DNA from: Candidatus Woesearchaeota archaeon
GTDB taxonomy: Archaea > Nanobdellota > Nanobdellia > Woesearchaeales > WJIZ01
Direction: 5' to 3'
Length of the DNA: 6,229 nt
Assembly: GCA_018303575.1 (NCBI GenBank)
Contig: JAGVXW010000068.1
Coordinates: 1-6,229, forward strand
The first letter of the stretch is position 1. Every line of letters starts with the position of its first letter. Under the pieces are notes generated by a model, which was not told where the DNA came from, searched no databases, and saw only the letters and a list, made by a program, of their open reading frames with translations. Made by a program: the position numbers and the translations under genes. Shown in pieces: positions 1 through 5,350 of this stretch.

Positions 1-894
1 CTGCACGGCGGCCGCATCGAGAAGTCGCGCTGGATCGAGACGCTCAAGATGCAGGTGGTGGCGGACACGATCTCCTCGCGCATGCAGTCCATCGTCAAGA
101 GCTTTCCGAGCCTGGACAATCTCCCCGAGTTCTACAACCAGCTTGTCCGCCTGCACATTGAGTATGGGCAATTAAAATTAAGCTTGGGTTCCGTGCACTG
201 GCTCGGCATGAATGTCCAGAAGATCTTCCAGGAATACCGCAGGAAGCAGAAGATGAACACGCGCTTCGAGCGCGTCAATGCTTTAACGCGCGAGTATCTT
301 GGGCGCGTCTCTTCCATGGTGAAGCAATTGAAGAAAGACTTCATCTTCCTCGAAGAGGCGCGGAAAATCATGAAGAATTTCCCGACGATAAAAACGAGCC
401 TGAGGACCATCGCCATCGCCGGCTTCCCGAACGTCGGAAAGACGACGCTCCTCTCCAAGCTCACCGGCTCCACGGCCGAGATCAACACCTATCCCTTCAC
501 GACTAAAGGGGTCAATGTCGCGTATCTGGGCAAGGGCAAGGAGCGCATCCAGCTTCTAGACACGCCCGGGACGCTCAATAGATTCGACAAGATGAATAAC
601 ATCGAGCAGATCGCTTACCTGGCGATGAAGCTCTGCAGCCACGGAATCATCTATGTTTTCGACCCGACAGAAGAGTATCCTTTAGAGAAGCAGGAGAAAC
701 TCTATGAGAAGATTCGGCGAGAGGCGCATCTGCCGACGCTCATCTATCTCAGCAAGACGGATATCGGCGAAAAGGAGAAGATTGATTTCTTGAAGGGGAA
801 ATACGACTGCATTATCGATGTGGAAGAGATGAAGCAGAAACTGGCTGCGCTCGTTCCTCCATTGAGGCAGGAGACCTCTGAAGAGCAGAGCTGA
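1..894 (+). CDS. NOG1-family GTPase, 5'-partial
   Basis: The reading frame is open from base 1, so the N-terminus lies outside the window; 297 residues are visible. Residues 1 to about 125 are a helical region like the NOG1 N-terminal domain (FPSLDNLPEFYNQL, then a LSLGSVHWLG stretch). A GTPase domain follows: P-loop GFPNVGKTT at 141-149, switch motif TYPFTT at 163-168, DTPG at 187-190 with the NOG1-like NNIEQIAYLAM following, and SKTD at 251-254 as the base-specificity motif in place of the usual NKxD. The C-terminus is short and lacks the long tail of eukaryotic NOG1, as expected for archaeal members. Known role of the family: GTP-dependent assembly of the large ribosomal subunit, cytosolic. 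The family call is firm; the exact function of this divergent copy is inferred. The internal ATG at 49 is not taken as the start, because the homologous region continues upstream of it. Confidence 0.88.
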   Translation: MHGGRIEKSRWIETLKMQVVADTISSRMQSIVKSFPSLDNLPEFYNQLVRLHIEYGQLKLSLGSVHWLGMNVQKIFQEYRRKQKMNTRFERVNALTREYLGRVSSMVKQLKKDFIFLEEARKIMKNFPTIKTSLRTIAIAGFPNVGKTTLLSKLTGSTAEINTYPFTTKGVNVAYLGKGKERIQLLDTPGTLNRFDKMNNIEQIAYLAMKLCSHGIIYVFDPTEEYPLEKQEKLYEKIRREAHLPTLIYLSKTDIGEKEKIDFLKGKYDCIIDVEEMKQKLAALVPPLRQETSEEQS

Positions 895-912
895 ACCTCA
901 AAAACCGCAATC

Positions 913-945
913 TATAAATATTACTTTGTATATACAAAGTAATAT
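913..945 (+). promoter_or_regulatory. TATA box overlapped by perfect 28-bp palindrome (likely RHH operator)
   Basis: A TATAAATA box (913-920) follows the GTPase gene and faces the RHH gene. Overlapping its end, 918-945 is a perfect palindrome of two 14-nt half-sites (ATATTACTTTGTAT and its reverse complement) with no spacer. A second TATATA (929-934) lies at its centre. Ribbon-helix-helix antitoxins typically repress their own promoters by binding palindromes, so this is the probable autoregulatory operator. A transcript starting about 25 nt past the first TATA box would begin near 940. The palindrome is seen directly; the repressor assignment is inferred. Confidence 0.7.
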
Positions 946-985
946 GGAGAACAGAAAGAACTGATAGACGGGAGTTCTGTTCTCC
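946..985 (+). repeat. 11-bp inverted repeat in the RHH leader
   Basis: GGAGAACAGAA (946-956) is perfectly matched by TTCTGTTCTCC (975-985) across an 18-nt loop. It abuts the 28-bp palindrome with no gap. A second register is possible: AGAACT (957-962) can pair with AGTTCT (973-978) while GGAGAAC (946-952) still pairs with GTTCTCC (979-985). It could be a leader hairpin in the mRNA or a second operator; the sequence alone does not decide. Confidence 0.55.
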
Positions 986-991
986 AAATAG

Positions 992-1030
992 AATAGCGAA
1001 GCATGATTTCAAAAACTATTGTTCGCTATT
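992..1030 (+). repeat. 9-bp inverted repeat just before the RHH start
   Basis: AATAGCGAA (992-1000) pairs perfectly with TTCGCTATT (1022-1030) across 21 nt. It ends 8 nt before the preferred ATG at 1039 and encloses the alternative ATG at 1003. As RNA it would hide the upstream start and sit beside the downstream one. It is the third consecutive inverted repeat between 918 and 1030. Confidence 0.45.
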
Positions 1031-1038
1031 ATACTACG

Positions 1039-1299
1039 ATGGAAACCATCAGCCTCAAGATGGAAGAAGCGATGCTCGAGGAGATCGACCGCAAGCTCGT
1101 GGTGCACCGCTACGGCACCCGCACCGAGTTCATCCGCGACGCCATCCGCCAGAAGCTCTCGGAGCTGGAGAAGCAGGAGATGCTCAAGCATCTCGCCAAG
1201 CTCCGTGGCATCTCGAAGCGCAAGACGACGGACGAGCAGTTGCATGCGGCTAGGGAAAAGATTGCCGATATGCTCGAAAAAAAATACAATCTTAAATGA
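1039..1299 (+). CDS. Ribbon-helix-helix (CopG/RHH-type) DNA-binding protein, probable antitoxin
   Basis: This is an 86-residue protein. Residues 2-8 (ETISLKM) form the DNA-contacting beta strand of the RHH fold. Residues 9-24 are helix 1 (EEAMLEEIDRKL), and residues 27-45 (TRTEFIRDAIRQKLSELEK) match the classic second-helix signature SRSEFIRxAIR. Residues 46-86 are a charged helical tail of the kind antitoxins use to wrap their toxin. The start at 1039 is chosen because the RHH strand conventionally begins 1-3 residues after Met. The in-frame ATG at 1003 would add 12 residues (MISKTIVRYYTT) unlike the family. No Shine-Dalgarno is visible at either start. The gene runs into the convergent PIN gene, with an 8-nt overlap at the stops. 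RHH proteins pair commonly with PIN toxins and repress their own promoter; the palindrome at 918-945 fits this. The RHH fold is near certain; pairing with the PIN neighbour is inferred. Confidence 0.88.
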   Translation: METISLKMEEAMLEEIDRKLVVHRYGTRTEFIRDAIRQKLSELEKQEMLKHLAKLRGISKRKTTDEQLHAAREKIADMLEKKYNLK

Positions 1300-1690
1300 G
1301 ATCCTTGGGGCTTTTTGCATGCGTGATATCCTCGAGCTTCCTGAAATGATGGTCCAGTGAGACCAAGAAGGCGTGATGCTCCCTTGCCAAAAGAGCGTGC
1401 AGCGCATCGAGAAGCGGAACATCCCGTTTTGCCGAGAGGTCCTTTGCTCGCCTGACGAGGTGGTAAGAAGATTCCACGAACATCAGAATCGGTTTCCACG
1501 CCTCAAGAAGCGTCCGCAATTCCGCAAGAGGGTATCCCATATCTTCAAGCTCGCGAACGACCATATCAGAATACATAATCGTATCCCCGTTCTCAACGCA
1601 CTTGGTTACGAGTCGCAGTGCCCACTCTCCCTTCGGCAGGTGCGGTTCATTCCGGTTCTCGAAGAGGTCGAGCCAGATCGATGTGTCCAA
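1292..1690 (-). CDS. PIN-domain ribonuclease (VapC-like toxin), start codon apparently lost
   Basis: This reads as a PIN domain of about 132 residues. The four acidic metal-binding positions are present: Asp2 (DTSIWLDLF), Glu47 (VVRELE), Asp95 (PLLDALHALLA) and Asp113 (SLDHHF). VapC-type PIN proteins are Mg-dependent RNases inhibited by a cognate antitoxin. The only start-like codon is TTG at 1690. The frame stays open upstream through AAG TGC GTT TTT CGT TAT (KCVFRY), which fits the first beta strand of a PIN fold right before LDTSIW. It is closed by TAG at 1718-1720, inside a palindrome. There is no ATG or GTG in that stretch, so the native ATG (expected before AAG at 1706-1708) seems to have been lost where the palindromic element begins. 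The gene may be silent or start poorly at TTG. It converges on the RHH gene: its TAA (1292-1294) lies just inside the RHH stop. The fold call is strong; activity is doubtful. Confidence 0.8.
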   Translation of the reverse strand: MDTSIWLDLFENRNEPHLPKGEWALRLVTKCVENGDTIMYSDMVVRELEDMGYPLAELRTLLEAWKPILMFVESSYHLVRRAKDLSAKRDVPLLDALHALLAREHHAFLVSLDHHFRKLEDITHAKSPKDLI

Positions 1691-1717
1691 ATAACGAAAA
1701 ACGCACTTATCCCCGAG

Positions 1718-1734
1718 CTAAAGCTCGGGGTATT
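1718..1734. repeat. 17-nt core repeat, copy 1
   Basis: CTAAAGCTCGGGGTATT. It is identical to the copy at 1817-1833 except for the three central bases (CTC here, TCT there). Its first six bases are the turn of the hairpin that abuts the PIN gene. Confidence 0.7.
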
Positions 1735-1816
1735 CCATCGTGCGTTCAAAGGCGAGCATCGCTCGCCGTGGATTCGAAAGCTTTGCTTTCGAACTTTCGG
1801 GATTGTAGAAGTCGGA

Positions 1817-1833
1817 CTAAAGTCTGGGGTATT
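1817..1833. repeat. 17-nt core repeat, copy 2
   Basis: CTAAAGTCTGGGGTATT, 99 nt after copy 1 in the same orientation. The preceding GGA (1814-1816) pairs with the changed bases (GGACT with AGTCT, one G-T), so the local hairpin is kept although its sequence differs from copy 1. This copy sits in the loop of the 14-bp stem 1802-1851. Confidence 0.7.
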
Positions 1834-1908
1834 GAACCCGACTTCTACAATAATAGCGGGCCATAAGCCTGGTGTCGAGTACTCCTTAATATCTTTGCGC
1901 CCCCAAAA

Positions 1909-1925
1909 TCCGGAAAGTTTCCGGA
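1909..1925 (-). terminator. Hairpin terminator candidate for the MscS gene
   Basis: On the - strand, a 7-bp stem (TCCGGAA with TTCCGGA) and a 3-nt loop begin a few bases after the TAA of the channel gene and are followed by TTTT. Position and shape fit a transcription terminator. The T-run is short, and archaeal termination often needs only T-rich sequence, so the role is inferred. The flanking 1852-1908 shows nothing else clear. Confidence 0.5.
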
Positions 1926-1930
1926 AGAAG

Positions 1931-2986
1931 TTACCCCTCTTTCCTCAAGTAAACTGTCCTCGTCGGGAAGGGGATCTCGATCTTGTGCTTGCCTAGCGCC
2001 TTGTAGATGGCTGATGTGGCCTTATCTTTCATCGGGACCTTCTTGTCGATGTCGGAGATCCAGAAGCGGGCGCTGAAGTCCAGCGCGGAATCGGACATCC
2101 TGAGGAAGACAACCTCAGGCCCGGGATCCTGGAGGATCTCCTTGTCCTTTTTCAATAGGCTTCCGATCACCTCCTTAACCTTCTCGATATCGCTCCCGTA
2201 TTTTACGCCGAAGCTGACATCGACGCGGAGCCTCCTGTCAGGGAGCGACCAGTTCACGATCTTGGAGTCGGCGAACCTGCCGTTGGGGATGATCACGAGT
2301 TCGTTGTTGACCGACCGGATTTTCGTCGAGCGCAGGCTGATCCTCGTCACCCTGCCCACGGTGCCGTCGTCCAGTTGGATGGTGTCGCCGATGCGGATGC
2401 TCTTGTCCAGGAGGATGCCCACTCCCCCGAAGATGTTGCCGAGGGTGTTCTGGAGCGCGAAGGCGACGGCGATGCCCGCGATGCCGAGTGAGGCCAATAG
2501 AGGGCCGACCTGCACGCCCCAGACTTTCAGGATCGCGGTGACCGCCAGGAAGAAGAAGAGGATGCCGACGAAGCGGTGGCCGATGTGGAGGAGGCCATCG
2601 TCCACCGGGCTCTTCGTGCGCTGCGCCAGCTTCCGGCCGAAGGAGTCCATGCCAATATTGAGGGAGCGGGAAATGACCCACGCAGCGCCAAGGACGATGA
2701 GGGAGTTAGCCACTTCACTAATCATGAGATTGGCGCGCTCTGAGAACTGCAGCACGTTCGCAGCTATGCGGATGCCGATGAAGAAGACGAGGAGCGCGAG
2801 GGGCCACCGCAAGCGGCGGACGATGACATCGTCCATCTCCATCTTTGTCTTGGCCGCGATCTTCAGGAAGATCTCCTCAGAAACCCACAGCACGAGCTGC
2901 ATGGCAAGGTAAGAGCCGAGCGCTATCGCAATGGCTTTGACATAATGGACATCCCACAGATCAAGCAGCCACAGCGGCAGGGCCAT
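1931..2986 (-). CDS. mscS: MscS-family mechanosensitive ion channel
   Basis: A 351-residue membrane protein. Hydrophobic segments are visible at about 13-35, 61-80, 90-107, 137-155 and 160-192. The last is the pore-lining helix, with the family's alternating Gly/Ala pattern (GIAGIAVAFALQNTLGNIFGG). It is followed by the MscS beta domain: DKSIRIGDTIQLDDGTVGRVTRI (about 194-216), then STKIRSVNNELVIIPNG and NWS. The C-terminus has the usual IPFPTRTVYL strand. Known role: a cytoplasmic-membrane channel that opens under tension and releases solutes on hypo-osmotic shock. The N-terminal part has more membrane helices than E. coli MscS (286 residues) and resembles the mid-sized archaeal and bacterial members. 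The ATG at 2986 lies 26 nt inside the end of the L10e gene, so the two are probably cotranscribed; GAAGGA just before the ATG is the only purine-rich ribosome-site candidate. The downstream hairpin at 1909-1925 would end the transcript. Confidence 0.93.
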   Translation of the reverse strand: MALPLWLLDLWDVHYVKAIAIALGSYLAMQLVLWVSEEIFLKIAAKTKMEMDDVIVRRLRWPLALLVFFIGIRIAANVLQFSERANLMISEVANSLIVLGAAWVISRSLNIGMDSFGRKLAQRTKSPVDDGLLHIGHRFVGILFFFLAVTAILKVWGVQVGPLLASLGIAGIAVAFALQNTLGNIFGGVGILLDKSIRIGDTIQLDDGTVGRVTRISLRSTKIRSVNNELVIIPNGRFADSKIVNWSLPDRRLRVDVSFGVKYGSDIEKVKEVIGSLLKKDKEILQDPGPEVVFLRMSDSALDFSARFWISDIDKKVPMKDKATSAIYKALGKHKIEIPFPTRTVYLRKEG

Positions 2987-3521
2987 GGTCCTTCGCCTTG
3001 AGGTCAGTTACGATGATCTGGCACGGGCACGCGATCTTCTGGTAGGCCCGGGCCATCGCCTTCTTTCCCGTTTCTAGATCCTTCTTTGCGATGCGGAGCT
3101 CGAAAATGGCCTCGCCCTTCCTGAACTGCGCGGCCTGGCCCACGGGGCGGCCGAAGGCGAGCTGCATTCCTGTTGAGAAGCGGTCAGCGCCCGCGCCCGA
3201 GGCGATCGGGTTCATGCGGAGAATATGATAGGGATACTTGAGCACGCGGAAGAAATAGCCCTCCTTGCCCAGTCGCGTCTCGAGCAGCTTGTTCGAGGTG
3301 AGGCGGGCGCTCTCGACGCTGTTGTCGCGCAGCTGGAGGTCGATCTTGGTGCAGAGCTCCAGCTTGAGGTCCCAGTCCAGCTTCCTGAGATCGCCCATGA
3401 CGAAGCGGATAATCTTGCTGTTGTACCCGGTCTTGATGAAGCTCTGCCGCTTGTACCTGGAGATCCGTGTGTACGGCCTCTCCAAGAAGCGGTAACAGAC
3501 TCCTTTTCGCAGTCGCGCCAT
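2961..3521 (-). CDS. rpl10e: Large-subunit ribosomal protein L10e (uL16 family)
   Basis: A 186-residue protein with the hallmarks of archaeal/eukaryotic L10e: CYRFLERPYTRISRYKR near the N-terminus, a central RLTSNKLLETRLG, then FRVLKYPYHILRMNP, the very conserved ASGAGADRFSTGMQLAFG loop, KPVGQAAQ-like RPVGQAAQF, and a terminal KIACPCQIIV strand. It binds near the peptidyl-transferase and tRNA sites of the 50S subunit. The start at 3521 (MARLRKGVCYR) matches the family; the frame is open upstream to 3749, but that part is proline/arginine-rich and unlike L10e. A TATA box 23-30 nt before the ATG implies a leaderless mRNA. The C-terminus has a short extra tail (about 15 residues, AKDHGPAAVAA), exactly the part that overlaps the channel gene. 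Confidence 0.95.
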   Translation of the reverse strand: MARLRKGVCYRFLERPYTRISRYKRQSFIKTGYNSKIIRFVMGDLRKLDWDLKLELCTKIDLQLRDNSVESARLTSNKLLETRLGKEGYFFRVLKYPYHILRMNPIASGAGADRFSTGMQLAFGRPVGQAAQFRKGEAIFELRIAKKDLETGKKAMARAYQKIACPCQIIVTDLKAKDHGPAAVAA

Positions 3522-3543
3522 GCGCTTCTGGAGTTTCAGGCGA

Positions 3544-3551
3544 TTTTTAAA
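3544..3551 (-). promoter_or_regulatory. TATA box for L10e (leaderless promoter); may also work on the + strand
   Basis: TTTAAAAA on the - strand, centred about 26 nt before the L10e ATG at 3521. With the usual archaeal TATA-to-start distance, transcription would begin at or next to the ATG. The same bases read TTTTTAAA on the + strand, pointing at the structured region 3611-3760. Either direction is possible. Confidence 0.65.
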
Positions 3552-3610
3552 GGTTGCGGAAAAAATATTGTGGATTTTCGGGGTGGAAAACAGGCTGAGA
3601 GAAGAAAGGC

Positions 3611-3760
3611 GGCGGCTGACGGGCCTTCGGCCCTCTGGCCACCCCGGCGGGGCCGACCCCCGGCCAGCAGCGCCAACGGGCTTTTCCGTGGCGTGCGGCG
3701 AGATGCTCTGCACCGAGTAGGGCATTTTCGTAGAAAATGACCGTCGCACGCCCCCTTTTT
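3611..3760 (+). ncRNA. Candidate structured non-coding RNA (strand uncertain)
   Basis: The gap between the permease and L10e genes is packed with contiguous stems. GGC-G-GCTG (3611-3618) pairs with CAGCGCC (3668-3674), closing a three-way junction. Its arms are GGGCC-TTC-GGCCC (3621-3633) and CTGGCC (3635-3640) with GGCCAG (3662-3667), the latter holding CCCC-GGC-GGGG (3642-3652). Next come ACGGG (3676-3680) with TCCGT (3685-3689), and GGCGTGCG (3690-3697) with CGCACGCC (3745-3752). The last encloses CATTTTC-GTA-GAAAATG (3723-3739). A CCCTTTTT tract ends the set on the + strand. A + strand transcript from the TATA at 3544 would be about 185 nt. No hallmark of RNase P, SRP, tRNA or C/D-box RNA is recognised. 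The minus strand also folds (one extra G-U stem) and would then be the 3' UTR of the permease operon. High GC makes chance stems easier, so this is a candidate only. Confidence 0.35.
3690..3760 (+). terminator. Stem followed by T-tract
   Basis: An 8-bp stem (3690-3697 with 3745-3752) is followed by CCC and five T. On the + strand it would end a transcript covering 3575-3760. On the - strand the region just follows the permease stop codon, and T-rich TTTCTTCTCTC (3607-3597) could end the permease operon. The role is inferred from position. Confidence 0.35.
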
Positions 3761-3784
3761 CTCCTAAAAACCTTCTTTCTTGAC

Positions 3785-5056
3785 TTATGCCCAGACGAAC
3801 CAGAGGAAGAGGGTGGAGGCGATGACCGAGACGAGGGTGAAGGGCAAGCCAATTTTCGTGAAGTCCCAGAAGGTGGTGCGGATGCCCTGGTTGCGGAGGA
3901 TGCCCATGGCGACGATGTTGGCGGAGGCGCCGATCGGGGTGATGTTGCCGCCGACGCTGGCGCCGATGAGGAGGCCGAAGTAGAGGAGGGGGCCGGCGGC
4001 GCCCGTCGCTGTGATGACTGCCTGCGTGACCGGGAGCATGACCGCGAGGAAGGGGACATTGTCGACGAAGGCGGAGAAGAGCACCGAGAGCCAGACGATG
4101 AGGAAGAAGCTCCTTCCCACGCTTCCGCCTGTGAGGGAGGTGATGAGATTCGCGATTTCCCCGATCACGCCCGTGGCCTGGAGGCTGGCGACGAGGACGA
4201 ACACGCCGATGAGGAAGAGCCCGGTGCGCCAGTCGAGCCTGCTCACGTAGGCGCGGACTTTCCAGTCCCGCGTGTGCCAGAGATACCAGCCATACGAAAT
4301 CGCGCCGAAGATGACGCAGAGCAGGCCGGCAACCGGGAGCGTTGTCTTGAGCGGGGAGGTGAGGATGAGCAGGAGGACGAGGCCGATGACGAACATGGTT
4401 GGCCAGAGGCTCTCGAAGCGCTCCTTCTGGAGAGCCGGCATGTCCTTGCGCTGCCTCCTGAAGAAGAGCCAGAGCACGAGGAGCGAGACAAGGGCGCCGA
4501 CCTGCACGGCGAAGAAGATGCTGGGCTTTCCGCCGAGGAAGAAGAAATCATTGAAGCTCATTCCCGCGAAGCCGCCGAGGAGCATGCTGGGCGGGTCGCC
4601 GATCAAGGTTGCGGAGCCCTGCAAGTTGGAACTCACGGCCATGCCGATGAACAAAGGGGCGGGGTTGATCTCGCATTTCCGGGAGATGGCCAGGGCGATC
4701 GGGGCGACGAGGAGCACGACGGCGACGTTCTCGAGGAAGATGGAGAGCAATCCTGTGAACGCGCAGATGATGAGCATGGCCTGCGCCGTGTTCTTGCTCT
4801 TCCGCGCGAATACTGTAGCGAGGAAGTCGGGCATCCGCGAATAGAGGAACACTTCGCTCACCAACAGCATGCCGAAGTAGAGGAGGATGACGTTCCAGTT
4901 CACGGCTGCGGGCATGGCGCTCCAGGGGAGGAGGCCGAGGAGCGGGAGCGCCAGCACCGCGGCCCAGACGACGAGCTGCTTCTTCTCATAGAACCTGATG
5001 ATGAGCGCATAGGCGAGGACAAAGACGGCAATGGAGAGAACCTGCGCGGCTAGCAT
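3785..5056 (-). CDS. ArsB/NhaD-superfamily (ion transporter superfamily) permease
   Basis: A 423-residue polytopic membrane protein with 10-12 hydrophobic segments and the two-repeat layout of the ion-transporter superfamily. Repeat 1: ENVAVVLLVAPIALAIS (109-125), then SSNLQGSATLIGDPPSMLLG (142-161). Repeat 2: SAFVDNVPFLAVMLPV (328-343), then ASVGGNITPIGASANIVAMG (366-385). The re-entrant loops with N/D and GDPP or TPIG are typical of ArsB, NhaD and P-protein relatives. Such proteins export arsenite, exchange Na+/H+, or carry organic anions; the substrate cannot be told from sequence alone. A missing ars regulator and ATPase nearby argues against a simple arsenite operon. A basic loop about 200-215 links the halves. 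The ATG overlaps the end of the ATP-cone gene by 7 nt, suggesting translational coupling. It is the last gene of the right-hand operon. Confidence 0.88.
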   Translation of the reverse strand: MLAAQVLSIAVFVLAYALIIRFYEKKQLVVWAAVLALPLLGLLPWSAMPAAVNWNVILLYFGMLLVSEVFLYSRMPDFLATVFARKSKNTAQAMLIICAFTGLLSIFLENVAVVLLVAPIALAISRKCEINPAPLFIGMAVSSNLQGSATLIGDPPSMLLGGFAGMSFNDFFFLGGKPSIFFAVQVGALVSLLVLWLFFRRQRKDMPALQKERFESLWPTMFVIGLVLLLILTSPLKTTLPVAGLLCVIFGAISYGWYLWHTRDWKVRAYVSRLDWRTGLFLIGVFVLVASLQATGVIGEIANLITSLTGGSVGRSFFLIVWLSVLFSAFVDNVPFLAVMLPVTQAVITATGAAGPLLYFGLLIGASVGGNITPIGASANIVAMGILRNQGIRTTFWDFTKIGLPFTLVSVIASTLFLWFVWA

Positions 5057-5340
5057 AGGTCGAGGTGGTGGCGGTACATCAGCGCCACATCTTTATCCTT
5101 GAGATGCTTCAGCACGTGCTTCCGGATATCATCTGAAGAAACGGCCTTTTTTCCCTTTTTCCTGAACACGCTCTTTTTCACGAGCGAGGAAACCGCTACA
5201 GCAAGCTTTTCCGCCTCCCGTTCCTTGTAGTGGCAGTTCAGGGCAGCGGCATAAATCGACGCGTACAGCTTCCGCTCGTCGAATCTCTCAAAGTGGCCTT
5301 TTCGCTTTACAATATGCCGCAGCTTCACAATGTGCTTCAT
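5050..5340 (-). CDS. Stand-alone ATP-cone domain protein
   Basis: A 96-residue protein that is essentially one ATP-cone domain. VKRKGHFERFDERKLYASIYAA (11-32) matches the family's KRxGxxExFDxxKLxxSI start. Helices follow, with AEKLAVAVSSLV (43-54), then DDIRKHVLKHL (70-80) and VALMYRHHL (85-93) like the usual I..xVxxxL...AxxY ending. ATP-cones bind ATP/dATP and act as allosteric sensors in ribonucleotide reductases and in the regulator NrdR. Neither a reductase nor the NrdR zinc ribbon is present here, so it is a free-standing member. The start at 5340 is preferred: it leaves 10 nt after the upstream stop and removes 11 residues not like the domain (the alternative start is 5373). The domain is clear; the function is unknown. 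It is sandwiched between a CcdA-like gene and a permease gene that overlaps it by 7 nt. Confidence 0.8.
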   Translation of the reverse strand: MKHIVKLRHIVKRKGHFERFDERKLYASIYAAALNCHYKEREAEKLAVAVSSLVKKSVFRKKGKKAVSSDDIRKHVLKHLKDKDVALMYRHHLDLC

Positions 5341-5350
5341 TGGACTGTGC

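Larger units (their letters stand above)
1700..1851. mobile_element. Palindromic hairpin array, possible transposase-less IS200/IS605-like element
   Basis: A 150-nt non-coding stretch made of four hairpins. (1) CCCCGAGCT (1711-1719) pairs with AGCTCGGGG (1722-1730), itself enclosed by AACGCAC (1700-1706) and GTGCGTT (1740-1746). (2) GGCGAGC (1751-1757) pairs with GCTCGCC (1761-1767). (3) TTCGAAAGC (1773-1781) pairs with GCTTTCGAA (1785-1793). (4) ATTGTAGAAGTCGG (1802-1815) pairs with CCGACTTCTACAAT (1838-1851). Hairpins 1 and 4 share the core CTAAAGNNNGGGGTATT. From memory, cores of this style (a short palindrome around CTAAAG or CTTTAG, then GGGG) occur at IS200/IS605-family ends. No TnpA or TnpB reading frame is present here, so this would be a remnant or a non-autonomous copy. 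A structured RNA is the alternative. Confidence 0.5.

Noticed and set aside
1003..1038. RHH start at the upstream ATG
   Set aside because: It would add 12 residues before the RHH beta strand with no family match; kept only as an alternative.
1700..1930. CRISPR array or TnpA/TnpB gene
   Set aside because: Only two copies of the 17-nt core, no regular spacers, and no transposase or TnpB motif in any frame.
1373..1996. 207-codon open frame on the + strand across the PIN gene and the hairpin array
   Set aside because: It is antisense to the PIN gene, then runs through palindromes and the end of the MscS gene; no family resemblance.
3522..3749. 76-residue N-terminal extension of L10e
   Set aside because: Arginine/proline-rich sequence unlike L10e; it crosses the TATA box and the hairpin region, and the ATG at 3521 matches the family start.
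3575..3760. RNase P RNA, SRP RNA or tRNA in the structured gap
   Set aside because: I looked for the conserved RNase P core, the SRP helix 8 motif and tRNA arms on both strands and saw none; only a generic candidate RNA is reported.
3737..5053. Long open frame of 438 codons on the + strand, very rich in Asp and Glu
   Set aside because: It is the exact antisense of the permease gene, whose motifs are clear. The acidic, low-complexity composition is what hydrophobic codons give on the opposite strand.
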